Numbered from the stretch's first letter, positions 17,438 to 27,234 are shown. The stretch: 64,000 nucleotides of DNA from Phyllobacterium pellucidum (GCF_013327855.1 NZ_JABUMX010000002.1:496001-560000); one strand, 5' to 3'. Program-made: numbers and translations. The notes: generated by a model from the letters alone, not told the origin.

Positions 17438-18663
17438 TGCACCGGCTTTCCAGCGGTCGCGCTGCGATACCAGGCGACGAGCAAGGCGCGTTCGGCGTCG
17501 GTCACCTGCGTGACATTGCCCGGCGGCATCGCATGACTGGCGCCGGCCTGGATATAGATCTCGCTGGCATGCGCGGCGATAAGGCCATCCGTGTCGAGCC
17601 TGACGCCCTTCGGCGGCAGCATGATACCCTCCCACGACGGCTCGGCGGAATGGCACATCGAGCAGCGGCCCAACACCGTGTCGCGCACCTGTTCGAAATG
17701 TGCCCCGGTCAGGAATGGTTCGGCTGCCCGCGAAACCTTTGCTTCCCCGGTCAAAATCCTGGGGACTGTCGAGAGCCAGATGATGACAATGAACAGTATG
17801 GCGCTCGCAAGCCAGGTCCAGTGCGGATTGCCCGTTCCGGCGTGGCGCGAATTGAAATAGTGGCGGATCAGAACGCCGATGATGAACACGAGCGACGCGA
17901 TGATCCAGTTGAACGCCGTGGACGTTGCCAGCGGATAGTGGTTAGACAACATCAGGAAAATGACGGGTAAAGTCAGGTAGTTATTATGTGTCGAGCGTTG
18001 TTTTGCCTGCTTGCCGAGCTTGGGATCGGGCGATTTTCCGGCGATGAGGTCGGCGACGACCTTCTTCTGGTTGGGGATTATCAGCAGAAACACATTCGCC
18101 GACATGATGGTCGCCGTGAATGCACCGAGATGCAGGAAGGCGGCGCGGCCCGTGAAGAGATGCGTGTAGCCCCAGGCCATGAAGACGATGACACCATAGA
18201 GGATGAGCATAAGCGCCGTGTCGTTCGCCGCGAGCGGTGATTTGCAGAGGAGGTCGTAGATCAGCCAGCCGATCGAGATCGAGGCGAGTGAAATGAGGAT
18301 CGCGACCCACGTCGAGACATCGAGCACGTTGCGGTCGATGAGATAAAGGTCGGCGCCGGCATAGTAGACGATGCAAAGCAGCGCAAAGCCGGAGAGCCAG
18401 GTCGCATAGGATTCCCACTTGAACCAGATAAGGTGCTCGGGCATGTGCGCCGGCGCCACCATATATTTCTGAATGTGGTAGAAGCCGCCGCCGTGCACCT
18501 GCCACTCCTCGCCGTTGACGCCTGCAGGCAGAGCGGCGTGGCGGCGCAGGCCGAGATCGAGCGCGATGAAATAGAAGGACGATCCGATCCAGGCGATTGC
18601 GGTGATGACATGCAGCCAGCGTGCGGCGAAGCTCAGCCATTCCCAGAAAATGAGATAATCCAT
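17434..18663 (-). CDS. puuD: Urate hydroxylase PuuD (membrane urate oxidase with cytochrome c domain)
   Basis: 409 residues from the ATG at 18663 (MDYLIFWEWLSFAARWLHVI), the conserved PuuD start. Eight or more membrane segments (WLHVITAIAWIGSSFYFIALD and others) are followed by a C-terminal cytochrome c domain with the heme motif CSMCH and a downstream methionine in HAMPPGN. PuuD converts urate to 5-hydroxyisourate and passes electrons to the respiratory chain without making peroxide. It is first in an operon with guaD. Hydroxyisourate hydrolase and OHCU decarboxylase, the next pathway steps, are not next to it here. Confidence 0.94.
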   Translation of the reverse strand: MDYLIFWEWLSFAARWLHVITAIAWIGSSFYFIALDLGLRRHAALPAGVNGEEWQVHGGGFYHIQKYMVAPAHMPEHLIWFKWESYATWLSGFALLCIVYYAGADLYLIDRNVLDVSTWVAILISLASISIGWLIYDLLCKSPLAANDTALMLILYGVIVFMAWGYTHLFTGRAAFLHLGAFTATIMSANVFLLIIPNQKKVVADLIAGKSPDPKLGKQAKQRSTHNNYLTLPVIFLMLSNHYPLATSTAFNWIIASLVFIIGVLIRHYFNSRHAGTGNPHWTWLASAILFIVIIWLSTVPRILTGEAKVSRAAEPFLTGAHFEQVRDTVLGRCSMCHSAEPSWEGIMLPPKGVRLDTDGLIAAHASEIYIQAGASHAMPPGNVTQVTDAERALLVAWYRSATAGKPVQ

Positions 18664-18717
18664 CGACGCCCCACGAGATTGCCGCGCTACAATGCGGTCG
18701 TTCGCGGGTCGATGCAA

Positions 18718-19428
18718 CTATTTCGAATCGTGAAAGATAATGCCGAGCGTGTGACGCTTGCCGCTGCGCAGGCGGCTGACACCGTGGCGCATATTGACCC
18801 GGTAATAACCTCGCGAACCCTTGACCGGACGATTGCTTACCGGAAAGATCACGGCATCGCCTTGCCTGAGCGGCACAACTTCGACGCGTGACTGCATGCG
18901 GGGCCGCTGCTCGGTCAGAACGAATTCGCCGCCGCTGAAATCCTCGCCCGGACGCGACAGGAGAAAGGCGGCCTGGAGCGGGAAAACATGCTCGCCATAG
19001 ATATCCTGGTGCAGGCAATTGTAGTCGCCTTCCTTGTATTCGAGCAGAAGCGGCGTCGGCCGGTTCTGGCCGGCTGCATGGCAGCGTTCTATGAACGCGG
19101 CGTGCTCGTCCGGATAGCGCACATCGATGCTCATCAATTCATTCAAACGATTGGCGATCCCGGCCAGCGGCCCGTAAAGCGATTGGCGAAGATCGTTCAC
19201 CAGCGGCGGCAGCGGATAGCTGAAATATTTGTATTCGCCGCGCCCGAAGCCATGTTTGGCCATGACGATCCGCTTGCGGAACTGGTCGTCGTCCCCATAA
19301 CCCGCTGCCAGCTGTTCGCACGCCTGTCGCGACAGCACCTCTTTCAAGATCGCATAGCCGATATTGTCGAGACTTGTCGCAATGTCGTTCCACCGTGTGG
19401 TGGCAAGTGGCGTAACGCTGTCAGTCAT
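18718..19428 (-). CDS. 2OG-Fe(II) oxygenase family protein
   Basis: 236 residues from the ATG at 19428, which has GGAGG 7 bases upstream; the longer frame begins with TTG at 19446. The iron-binding facial triad is visible as HQD in NCLHQDIYGEHVF and a distal histidine in the C-terminal region (NMRHGVSRLRSGKRHTLG), with a basic residue for 2-oxoglutarate. The family hydroxylates proteins, nucleic acid bases or small molecules; the substrate is unknown. It lies 54 bases upstream of puuD on the same strand, so it may be the first gene of the purine operon. Confidence 0.88.
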   Translation of the reverse strand: MTDSVTPLATTRWNDIATSLDNIGYAILKEVLSRQACEQLAAGYGDDDQFRKRIVMAKHGFGRGEYKYFSYPLPPLVNDLRQSLYGPLAGIANRLNELMSIDVRYPDEHAAFIERCHAAGQNRPTPLLLEYKEGDYNCLHQDIYGEHVFPLQAAFLLSRPGEDFSGGEFVLTEQRPRMQSRVEVVPLRQGDAVIFPVSNRPVKGSRGYYRVNMRHGVSRLRSGKRHTLGIIFHDSK

Positions 19429-19630
19429 GTCATGGCCTCCATGCAATTTTCTGTCGGGCTTAGAGTGCGCTTACCTTGACTGGGTTCCACCCGTTTCCTG
19501 CGCGGCAGTGCTTTTTTCTTGGCCGAGCCGGCCAAACACGTCGATTTTAAGTGACTCAGCCGACAAGACTTCATAATACAGGAACCAACGAGGCGCTTTG
19601 CGCCGCGGGAGATTGATATTGGGTAGCGGC

Positions 19631-20059
19631 ATGGACAAGCATGGAAATAGCAGGACAGGAAAGCGCAGCGCTGCTCCGCTCCTGATCTCTGTTTTCTGGC
19701 TTGTCTCCACGATCGGCGCGGCCCTTGGCGCTTCTTATATGTCGGGGCCGGACCGCAATCTGGCTGAACGGGCGATCGGCGCGGCCAAGTCGCACGAAAC
19801 ACGTGTCGCCCACGAAACCGACAACCACTCGACTCCGGTCGAGCGGCCCATGCGCGTCATCGCACTCGAAGCGCTGCATCTGAAAATCAAGAGCGGGCTC
19901 GGCGCCGACAGTGGTCCCCAGGATGCGTTGCTTCCGGATGGATCGCGGCTTACGCTCGCCGACCAGACGGGTTTCCGGATTTTTGCGCCGAGCGCCACAT
20001 TGCTTCTCGGCCACGATCCGCTATTCAGCGCCCGCGCGCCGCCGCGCGCCCTTGGCTGA
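19631..20059 (+). CDS. Hypothetical protein with one membrane segment
   Basis: 142 residues of unknown function. From the ATG at 19631 the protein has a basic start (MDKHGNSRTGKRS), one hydrophobic segment (LLISVFWLVSTIGAALGASY) and a polar C-terminal part, so it is probably anchored in the inner membrane with its tail outside. It lies 102 bases upstream of secDF on the same strand. An open frame on the other strand (19571-20014) covers the same bases but looks less protein-like. Existence is likely but not certain. Confidence 0.5.
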   Translation: MDKHGNSRTGKRSAAPLLISVFWLVSTIGAALGASYMSGPDRNLAERAIGAAKSHETRVAHETDNHSTPVERPMRVIALEALHLKIKSGLGADSGPQDALLPDGSRLTLADQTGFRIFAPSATLLLGHDPLFSARAPPRALG

Positions 20060-20161
20060 TATCACCATTTCCGGCAGGAAATGACGAACAACTTCGGCGC
20101 TCGCCAGGCAGACGCGTAAGCAGTTCCCGGCAGCGCCCCCATCTCATAACGGAAAACGACC

Positions 20162-22690
20162 ATGCGTACTTCGAGGTGGGTCCTCTGGACCTATATTTTC
20201 ATCATTCTGGCGGGTATTACGCTCGCGCTACCCAATCTTTTCACCAAGGCACAGCTTGATGCGATGCCGGGCTGGTTCCCCAAGAAGCAGGTTGCGCTCG
20301 GCCTCGACCTGCGCGGCGGTTCCTATCTCGTTCTCGAAGTTGATGCCGCGGCCCTGAAGAAGGACCGTATCCGCTCGATTCTCGATGACGCGCGCGGCCA
20401 TCTGCGCACGGCGAAGATCCAGCCGCAGTCGGTGCGTGTTGCCGGCGATTCCGTTATCGTGACGCTTTCCGATCCGTCGCAGCGCGATGCCGCGGTTGCT
20501 GCCTTGCGCGAATTGTCCTCGCAGGTTGCCCAAGTCGGTTTCGCCGCCCCTGTCAGCGATATCGACATCACCTCGACCGACAATCAGATCCGCCTGACGC
20601 TCACCGAGGCCGGCATGAAGGACAAGCTCGACAATGCCTTGCAGCAGAGTCTTGAAATCGTCCGCCGCCGCGTCGACCAGGTCGGTGTCGCCGAACCATC
20701 GATCCAGCGTGTCGGTTCCGACCGTATCGTGGTCCAGCTGCCCGGCCTCCAGGATCCGAGCCAGCTGCGTGCCCTGCTCGGCAGCACGGCCAAAATGACG
20801 TTCCATATGGTCGCCGACCATGATGCCGGCACCAACCCGCCTCCCGGCGTCTCGATCCTTCCCGACGCCAAGACTCCCGGCGTCACATTCCCGGTCGAGG
20901 ATCGCGTTGCGATCAGCGGCGAACGGTTGACCGACGCCCGCGCCGCCTTCGACCAGCAGACCAACCAGCCGATCATCACGTTCCGCTTCGATAATGTCGG
21001 CGCACGTCAGTTCGCGGACATCACCAGCCAGAATGTCGGACGGCCGTTCGCCATCGTGCTCGACGGCAAGGTTTTGACCGCACCGGTCATCCAGGTGCCG
21101 ATCACCGGCGGCTCAGGCCAGATCACCGGCAATTTCACCGTACAGGATACGGTGACGACGGCCGCGCTGCTGCGCGCCGGCGCGCTGCCGGCTCCGCTTA
21201 CCGTCATCGAAGAGCGGACGGTCGGTCCTGATCTTGGCGGTGACGTCATCAAGATGGGCCTTTTGACCGGTTTCATCGGCTTCGCCCTCGTCGTTGCCTT
21301 TATCTTCATCCTCTATAGCGGCTGGGGTCTCATCGCGAACCTTGCCCTTGCTCTCAACGTTGCCCTGACCTTCGGCATATTGAGCTTGCTCGGAGCGACG
21401 CTGACACTGCCGGGCATCGCCGCCATCATCCTCGGCATCGGCTTTGCGGTCGACGCGAATATTCTCATCAATGAACGTATCCGGGAAGAAGCGCGCAAGG
21501 GTATCGGCGCGATGGCCGCGGTCGATCGTGGTTTCAGGCTCGCCTATTCGACCATTGTCGACGCCAACGCCACGCACCTTATCGCGACGTTCCTGCTGTT
21601 CCTTTTCGGCACCGGCCCGGTACGCGGCTTCGCGATCACCATGATCATCGGCGCTCTCGTCTCGATGTTCACCGCCGTGACCGTCGTTCGCATCATCATG
21701 ATGGCGATCGTGCGTCGCCGCAAGATGAAGACGATCCGCATCGAGCACCTGTTCAAGCTCGTTCCGGAGAACACGAACATCTCGTTCATGAATGCCCGCT
21801 TCTTCGGTATCGGCGTGTCGATCTTCCTGTCGATCGCATCGGTGATCCTGTTCATCCATCCGGGCCTCAACTACGGCATCGACTTCAAGGGCGGTATCCA
21901 GGTGGATGTGACGACATCGCAGCCGGCGGATCTGGCCACCATGCGCTCGACGCTCGAAGGTCTCGGCCTTGGCGAAGTCGCCCTGCAGCAGGGCGGCGGC
22001 GACAATCGCGTTCTCATCCGCGTCCAGCGTCAGGAAGGCGGCGAAGAGGCGCAGACCGTTGCTGTCACCAAGGTCAAGGATGCCGTGCAAAAGCTTGACC
22101 CCGCCGTCAAGTTCGAAAGCTCGGAAGTCGTCGGGCCTAAGGTCAGCGGCGAGCTTGCGCGGTCCGGCATCCTTGCCGTCGTCCTCGCCAGCCTTGCCAT
22201 GCTGTTCTACATCTGGTGGCGGTTCGAGTGGCACTTCGCGCTGGGCGCCATTGCAACCCTCATTCTCGATACCACCAAGACCGTCGGCTTCTTTGCGCTG
22301 ATGGGCCTCGACTTCAACCTGACCGCCATCGCCGCACTGCTGACGATCATCGGCTACTCGGTCAACGACAAGGTTGTGGTCTATGACCGGATGCGCGAGA
22401 ACCTGCGCATCCACAAGAAAATGCCGCTGCGCCAGATCATCGACCTCAGTATCAACCAGACGCTGGCGCGCTGTATCTACACCTCGTTGACCGTCTTCCT
22501 CGCCATGCTTCCCATGGCGATCTGGGGCGGCAAGGCGGTCGAGAACTTTGCGCTGCCGATGCTCTTCGGCGTCATTATCGCGACAAGTTCCTCGCTCTTT
22601 ATCGCAGCACCCATCCTGCTCTTGCTCGGAACCTGGTGGGAGAAGAACCACCAGCACCGCATCGGTGAAAAGCCGGTCGCGCAAAGTTGA
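20162..22690 (+). CDS. secDF: Protein translocase SecDF (fused SecD and SecF)
   Basis: 842 residues joining SecD (about 1-520) and SecF (about 540-842) in one chain. The SecD membrane motif GFAVDANILINERIREE and the SecF motif GYSVNDKVVVYDRMREN hold the acidic and polar residues of the proton path. The first helix (WTYIFIILAGITLALPN) is followed by the DLRGG motif of the periplasmic P1 domain, and twelve membrane helices are expected. SecDF uses the proton gradient to pull exported proteins through SecYEG. No yajC is adjacent. The fused form is usual in Brucella- and Mesorhizobium-like bacteria. Confidence 0.96.
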   Translation: MRTSRWVLWTYIFIILAGITLALPNLFTKAQLDAMPGWFPKKQVALGLDLRGGSYLVLEVDAAALKKDRIRSILDDARGHLRTAKIQPQSVRVAGDSVIVTLSDPSQRDAAVAALRELSSQVAQVGFAAPVSDIDITSTDNQIRLTLTEAGMKDKLDNALQQSLEIVRRRVDQVGVAEPSIQRVGSDRIVVQLPGLQDPSQLRALLGSTAKMTFHMVADHDAGTNPPPGVSILPDAKTPGVTFPVEDRVAISGERLTDARAAFDQQTNQPIITFRFDNVGARQFADITSQNVGRPFAIVLDGKVLTAPVIQVPITGGSGQITGNFTVQDTVTTAALLRAGALPAPLTVIEERTVGPDLGGDVIKMGLLTGFIGFALVVAFIFILYSGWGLIANLALALNVALTFGILSLLGATLTLPGIAAIILGIGFAVDANILINERIREEARKGIGAMAAVDRGFRLAYSTIVDANATHLIATFLLFLFGTGPVRGFAITMIIGALVSMFTAVTVVRIIMMAIVRRRKMKTIRIEHLFKLVPENTNISFMNARFFGIGVSIFLSIASVILFIHPGLNYGIDFKGGIQVDVTTSQPADLATMRSTLEGLGLGEVALQQGGGDNRVLIRVQRQEGGEEAQTVAVTKVKDAVQKLDPAVKFESSEVVGPKVSGELARSGILAVVLASLAMLFYIWWRFEWHFALGAIATLILDTTKTVGFFALMGLDFNLTAIAALLTIIGYSVNDKVVVYDRMRENLRIHKKMPLRQIIDLSINQTLARCIYTSLTVFLAMLPMAIWGGKAVENFALPMLFGVIIATSSSLFIAAPILLLLGTWWEKNHQHRIGEKPVAQS

Positions 22691-22721
22691 TGCCGCGCGA
22701 CCAGCACAAAGCCTAAATATT

Positions 22722-22757
22722 TGCGGCACATGGAAAAAATGCCTTTCATGTGCCGCA
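22722..22757 (+). terminator. Hairpin downstream of secDF
   Basis: A perfect 11-bp inverted repeat (TGCGGCACATG / CATGTGCCGCA) with a 14-base loop lies 32 bases after the secDF stop. It lacks a long T-run, so it may be a weak terminator or an mRNA 3' stabilising element. Confidence 0.5.
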
Positions 22758-22875
22758 GAATTGACGAAAGCGGTTTGCAAGACTTCCCCGGTACGCAATA
22801 CTGCTGCGACAGGACGCTGTTTGCAGGTTCATCAAATTTCATTTTTCAACGATCCCACGGAGGAGATGCCGACAT

Positions 22876-24633
22876 ATGCCTCATGAAACGCCGCTGATTG
22901 CGACAATCGTCATTGGTCTGGTTCTGGCCTTTATTTTTGGTGCGATTGCCAATCGGTTGCGAGTTCCTCCCCTTGTCGGATATCTCCTCGCCGGCGTGCT
23001 CGCCGGCTCCCATACCCCCGGTTTCGTCGCCGACCAGAAGCTCGCGGCGGAACTTGCCGAAATCGGCGTCATCCTGCTGATGTTCGGCGTCGGCCTGCAT
23101 TTTTCCCTGAAAGACCTTCTCTCGGTCCGCGCCATTGCTATTCCGGGCGCAGTCGTACAGATCGTCGCGGCTACAATCCTCGGCGCCGGTCTCGCCTGGA
23201 TCCTTGGCTGGGGTCTGCAGGCAGGCCTCGTCTTCGGTCTGGCCCTGTCCGTAGCAAGTACCGTCGTATTGCTTCGCGCCATGCAAGAGCGCCGCCTTAT
23301 CGAGACCGAGCGCGGCCGCATCGCCGTCGGCTGGCTGATTGTAGAAGACCTTGCCATGGTCCTCGCGCTCGTCCTGCTACCGGCAATTGCCGGTGCGCTC
23401 AATAGCGGCGGTGACGGCGAGCAGGCCATGCGCGCGCTCAGCGATCCGATCGTCAACTATTTCAACCTCGGCGTCCTCGGCGTCATCCTTTTGACCCTCG
23501 GCAAGGTAGCCGCCTTTGTGGCCGTCATGCTCATCGTCGGCCGACGCGTCATTCCCTGGACGCTGCACGCCATTGCGCATACGGGCTCCCGCGAACTGTT
23601 CCGCCTCGCCGTACTCGCCATCGCGCTTGGCGTCGCCTTCGGTGCGGCAAAGCTCTTCGGCGTATCGCTGGCGCTTGGCGCCTTCTTTGCCGGCATGATC
23701 ATGAGCGAATCCGAGCTCAGCCACCGCGCTGCCGAAGAATCGCTGCCGCTGCGCGATGCTTTCGCGGTACTGTTCTTCGTTTCGGTTGGCATGCTGTTCG
23801 ATCCGATGACAATCGTCCAGGATCCGCTGCCGCTACTGGCAACGCTGGCGATCATCGTCATCGGCAAGTCGCTCGCTGCTTTCTTCATCGTGCGCGCCTT
23901 CGGTTATCCGTCCGGCACGGCGCTCATTATTTCCGCAAGTCTGGCGCAGATTGGTGAATTCTCCTTCATTCTCGCCGAGCTTGGCGTCGATCTTGGCATG
24001 CTGCCGCAGGAGGGACGCGACCTCATCCTTGGCGGCGCCATCCTGTCGATCCTCGTCAATCCGCTGGTATTTGCCGCGGTGACATATCTCAAACCCCGGC
24101 TGGAAAAGCGGGCGGCAGCAACCGAGCCTGTTGCGGATCCGGCCGAACCTTCCGCTGTCGAGGCAGAGGCCGTGGAGGAAGTGCAACCCACTACGCTGAC
24201 GGATCATGCGGTGCTCGTCGGCTACGGCCGGGTGGGCAGTCTCGTTGGCGAGGCGCTCAAGGAACGAGGCAAGCCGTTCCTCGTTATTGAAGATGCCGAC
24301 AAGACCGTCGCCAGGTTGCGGGATGACAATATCGAGACCATCGTCGGCAACGCCGCCAATGGCGACGTACTCGCGGCGGCCAATCTGGTTGGAGCCCGGC
24401 AGTTGATTCTGGCGATACCAAATGCTTTCGAGGCCGGACAGGTCGTCGTCAAGGCACGCGCTGCGAACCCGACGATCAACATTCTGGCGCGCGCCCATTC
24501 GGACGCCGAAGTGCAGCACTTGCAGGACCTCGGCGCCGATACGGTGATCATGGGCGAACGCGAGATCGCGCGCGGTCTGGTTTCCCAGATTCTCGGTCTC
24601 GATGAGCCGTTGCCCGCACCATTGACTGAATAA
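22876..24633 (+). CDS. ybaL: CPA2 family cation:proton antiporter, YbaL/KefB type
   Basis: 585 residues. About twelve membrane segments in residues 1-400 form the sodium/proton exchanger fold (PLVGYLLAGVLAG; FFAGMIMSESELSHRAAEESLPLRDAFAVLFF). The C-terminal 190 residues hold a TrkA-N nucleotide-binding domain (VLVGYGRVGSLVGEALKERG), which usually gates potassium efflux. The short linker contains many A, E and P residues. The ATG at 22876 follows GGAGGAG by 10 bases. Likely role: potassium efflux in exchange for protons at the inner membrane. YbaL is the closest named relative; KefB/KefC are alternatives. Confidence 0.88.
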   Translation: MPHETPLIATIVIGLVLAFIFGAIANRLRVPPLVGYLLAGVLAGSHTPGFVADQKLAAELAEIGVILLMFGVGLHFSLKDLLSVRAIAIPGAVVQIVAATILGAGLAWILGWGLQAGLVFGLALSVASTVVLLRAMQERRLIETERGRIAVGWLIVEDLAMVLALVLLPAIAGALNSGGDGEQAMRALSDPIVNYFNLGVLGVILLTLGKVAAFVAVMLIVGRRVIPWTLHAIAHTGSRELFRLAVLAIALGVAFGAAKLFGVSLALGAFFAGMIMSESELSHRAAEESLPLRDAFAVLFFVSVGMLFDPMTIVQDPLPLLATLAIIVIGKSLAAFFIVRAFGYPSGTALIISASLAQIGEFSFILAELGVDLGMLPQEGRDLILGGAILSILVNPLVFAAVTYLKPRLEKRAAATEPVADPAEPSAVEAEAVEEVQPTTLTDHAVLVGYGRVGSLVGEALKERGKPFLVIEDADKTVARLRDDNIETIVGNAANGDVLAAANLVGARQLILAIPNAFEAGQVVVKARAANPTINILARAHSDAEVQHLQDLGADTVIMGEREIARGLVSQILGLDEPLPAPLTE

Positions 24634-24676
24634 AGACAACAATAAAAGCGACCGGCATGAGTGGGCAGGACCGAGT

Positions 24677-25627
24677 ATGAAGCTGAAGGATTATGTATGG
24701 CCGGTTGTCGGACTGGCTGCCGTCGGGATTTCCGTATGGCTCCTCTATAAGGAGTTGCGGAGCATCTCGCTGGATGACGTAATCGACAGCATATACGCAA
24801 TTCCTCCGCATCGCTGGGTCCTCGCCGCGCTGTCCTCGCTTGCCGCCTACGCGGCCCTCGCCGGCTACGACCGCGTGGCGCTCCTGCATCTTCGCCGCAA
24901 GATTTCGTGGCTCTTTATCGCGCTATGTTCCTTCACAACCTATGCGCTGTCTCACAATATCGGCGCGTCGGTGCTTTCAGGAGCCGTCGTTCGCTATCGC
25001 GCCTATTCCTCGCAAGGGATGAGCGGGTCTGAAATCGCATTGCTGATTGCCTTCTGCTCCTTCACTTTCATGCTCGGCATACTGACGCTCAGTGCTTTCG
25101 TGCTTTTGATCGAGCCGGAAATACTTCAGCGGTTCAACGCGGATTTGCCGATTTCCGTGGGCTATGTCCTCGGTTACGGCTCGCTGGCCATCGTCCTCCT
25201 TTATGTCTTTGGCAGCTGGCTGCAATTCAAACCCTTGCGGATTCGCCAGTTCACGCTCGAATATCCGCGTCTCTCGGTTGTCGCGCAGCAGCTGATCGTC
25301 GGACCGCTGGAGCTCATTGGCGCTGCGGCTATCATCTATTTCACGCTGCCCGCCGAAGGAAATCCCGGGTTTCTGATCATCCTCGGCATTTTTCTCGTGT
25401 CGTTTTCAGCAGCCCTCATCTCCCATGCGCCTGGCGGTCTCGGCGTCCTTGAACTCGTATTCCTGACCGGCTTGCCCGACATGAACCATGCCGACGTTCT
25501 CGCCGCGCTTATCATCTTCCGTCTGTTCTATCTCCTGATCCCGTTTGCCCTGTCGCTGCTCGTAGTGCTCTATTTCGAACGCTCCCAGCTTCTCATCCGC
25601 TGGTACAAGAAAGACGGAGAAACGTAA
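24677..25627 (+). CDS. Lysylphosphatidylglycerol synthetase-like membrane protein (UPF0104)
   Basis: 316 residues and about eight membrane segments. It matches the integral-membrane part of MprF/YbhN proteins (UPF0104): LSHNIGASVLSGAVVRYRAYSSQGMS and the C-terminal SHAPGGLGVLELVFL are the recognisable family segments. It lacks the soluble aminoacyl-transferase domain, so it cannot itself lysinylate lipids; a lipid flippase or scramblase role is inference. It follows the antiporter gene by 43 bases on the same strand and may be cotranscribed. Confidence 0.85.
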   Translation: MKLKDYVWPVVGLAAVGISVWLLYKELRSISLDDVIDSIYAIPPHRWVLAALSSLAAYAALAGYDRVALLHLRRKISWLFIALCSFTTYALSHNIGASVLSGAVVRYRAYSSQGMSGSEIALLIAFCSFTFMLGILTLSAFVLLIEPEILQRFNADLPISVGYVLGYGSLAIVLLYVFGSWLQFKPLRIRQFTLEYPRLSVVAQQLIVGPLELIGAAAIIYFTLPAEGNPGFLIILGIFLVSFSAALISHAPGGLGVLELVFLTGLPDMNHADVLAALIIFRLFYLLIPFALSLLVVLYFERSQLLIRWYKKDGET

Positions 25628-25786
25628 GCGGCGCTTTCCACACAAGCGCGGTTTTGCAGGGCCAGATTTTCCCATTATGCCGGCTCTTTAGTGGGCTGTT
25701 TCTTCAAGAATTGCCGCGGCAACCTTATTTTTGGGCCACATCAGAGTTCCTTCAGGCGATTTTGCATCAAGGGAGTTGTGGCACCG

Positions 25787-26347
25787 ATGACGACATTGAT
25801 CATTCCGGGATATCGCGGATCCGAAAGCGGCCATTGGCAAAGGCAATGGCTTGCCGAGGATGATACCGCCCATCTCGTCGAGCAGGACGATTGGGAAAAC
25901 CCGGTACTGTCACAGTGGCTGCACGTGCTGGAAGCAAAGCTTGCCGAAACCCCGGATGCGGTTCTCGTTGCGCACAGCCTCGGCTGCGTTCTCGTCTCTC
26001 ACCTCGCAAGCCGGCCCTCGGCGGCTCACATTGCGGGAGCCGTACTCGTTGCGCCCGCCGACGCTGAGCGCATGGCATCGCAGGATTTGAAGTTTGCGAG
26101 TTTCGCGCCCCTGCCCCGCTACAATCTCGGTTTCCCGTCGATCGTCGTTGCCAGCCGCAATGACCCCTACATGTCCTTCAAGAAGGCGGAAGCCCTTGCC
26201 GGCGTCTGGGGTTCGGGTTTTGTCGACCTGCAATATGCCGGCCATATCAATGTAGAAGCTGGGTTCGGCACGTGGCCCGACGGCCATGTCCTTGCCAACT
26301 CTCTGCGACGCCCGCAGCGAGACTACCGGCCACAGCGCGCCGCCTGA
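25787..26347 (+). CDS. RBBP9/YdeN family alpha/beta hydrolase
   Basis: 186 residues from the ATG at 25787 (MTTLIIPGYRGSESGHWQ, the family start); the upstream 32 codons of the frame are not part of it. The nucleophile elbow is AHSLG (serine), and the acid and histidine are likely in SRNDPYMS and YAGHINVEAGFG. Family members are small serine hydrolases with unknown natural substrates. The gene is convergent with cysW, with 11 bases between their stops, in the position where cysA would normally continue the sulfate operon. Confidence 0.9.
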   Translation: MTTLIIPGYRGSESGHWQRQWLAEDDTAHLVEQDDWENPVLSQWLHVLEAKLAETPDAVLVAHSLGCVLVSHLASRPSAAHIAGAVLVAPADAERMASQDLKFASFAPLPRYNLGFPSIVVASRNDPYMSFKKAEALAGVWGSGFVDLQYAGHINVEAGFGTWPDGHVLANSLRRPQRDYRPQRAA

Positions 26348-26358
26348 GCCTGGCTTGC

Positions 26359-27234
26359 TCAGCCGGCTCTTTGCTTGCGTTCGAGCACGTACTTCAACAC
26401 TAGCGTCACGATTGCGATCAACGCCAATGTCGATGAAGCGGCAAAGGCGCCGGTAACGTTGTAATCGTTGAACAGCAATTCGATCTGCAGCGGCAATGTA
26501 TTGGTCTGACCGCGAATGGCGCCGGACACGACGGATACCGCACCGAACTCGCCCATGACGCGGGCATTGCACAGCACCGCGCCATAGAGCAGCGCCCATT
26601 TGATGTTCGGCAGCGTCACATAGCGGAACGTCTGCAATCCGGTGGCGCCCAGCGTGATGGCTGCCTCTTCGTCTTCGCTGCCCTGCGCCTGCATCAGCGG
26701 AATGAGTTCACGGGCGACGAAAGGGCTGGTCACGAACAGGCTGACGAGAAAGATCGCCGGCACGGTGAACATGATCTTGATGTCGTAACTTTCGAGTAGC
26801 GGCCCGAGCAGTCCCTGGCTGCCGTAGAGAAACAGATATGTCACGCCGGCAACGATCGGCGAGACCGAAAATGGAATCTCGATAAGGCTGATCAGAAGCT
26901 GGCGACCCGGGAAGCGATACCGTGTCACCAGCCACGCGGCGCAGATGCCGAACACCATGTTGATAGGCACGACCACGATCGCGGTAAGCACCGTCAGCCA
27001 GATTGCATGCAGCGTCGCCGGCTGCGTGATCTGCGAGAAATAGACGCCCATACCTTCGCGGAACGCATAGGTGAAGATCACCAGCATCGGGACGCCGATG
27101 AAAAGCGCCGAAAGGATGAACGCGGCGCCGATGAGAACGCGATGGACTGCGCTCGCCGCTGGCTTGCCGCGCCGGGGTGAAGAATAGGCCGTGACGGCCG
27201 GCGCGGGCAGCGCGGATTCAGTTGCGTTCTGCAT
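26359..27234 (-). CDS. cysW: Sulfate ABC transporter permease CysW
   Basis: 291 residues, six membrane segments, and the permease EAA loop at EEAAITLGATGLQTFRYVTL. CysW with CysT forms the membrane channel of the sulfate/thiosulfate importer. The N-terminal 30 residues are Ala/Pro-rich and cytoplasmic. The start overlaps the end of cysT by 17 bases. No cysA ATPase gene follows: a convergent hydrolase begins 11 bases beyond the stop. Confidence 0.95.
   Translation of the reverse strand: MQNATESALPAPAVTAYSSPRRGKPAASAVHRVLIGAAFILSALFIGVPMLVIFTYAFREGMGVYFSQITQPATLHAIWLTVLTAIVVVPINMVFGICAAWLVTRYRFPGRQLLISLIEIPFSVSPIVAGVTYLFLYGSQGLLGPLLESYDIKIMFTVPAIFLVSLFVTSPFVARELIPLMQAQGSEDEEAAITLGATGLQTFRYVTLPNIKWALLYGAVLCNARVMGEFGAVSVVSGAIRGQTNTLPLQIELLFNDYNVTGAFAASSTLALIAIVTLVLKYVLERKQRAG

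Noticed and set aside
21113..22798. Long open frame of 561 codons opposite secDF
   Set aside because: Antisense shadow caused by codon bias; low-complexity acidic and histidine-rich translation and no domain.
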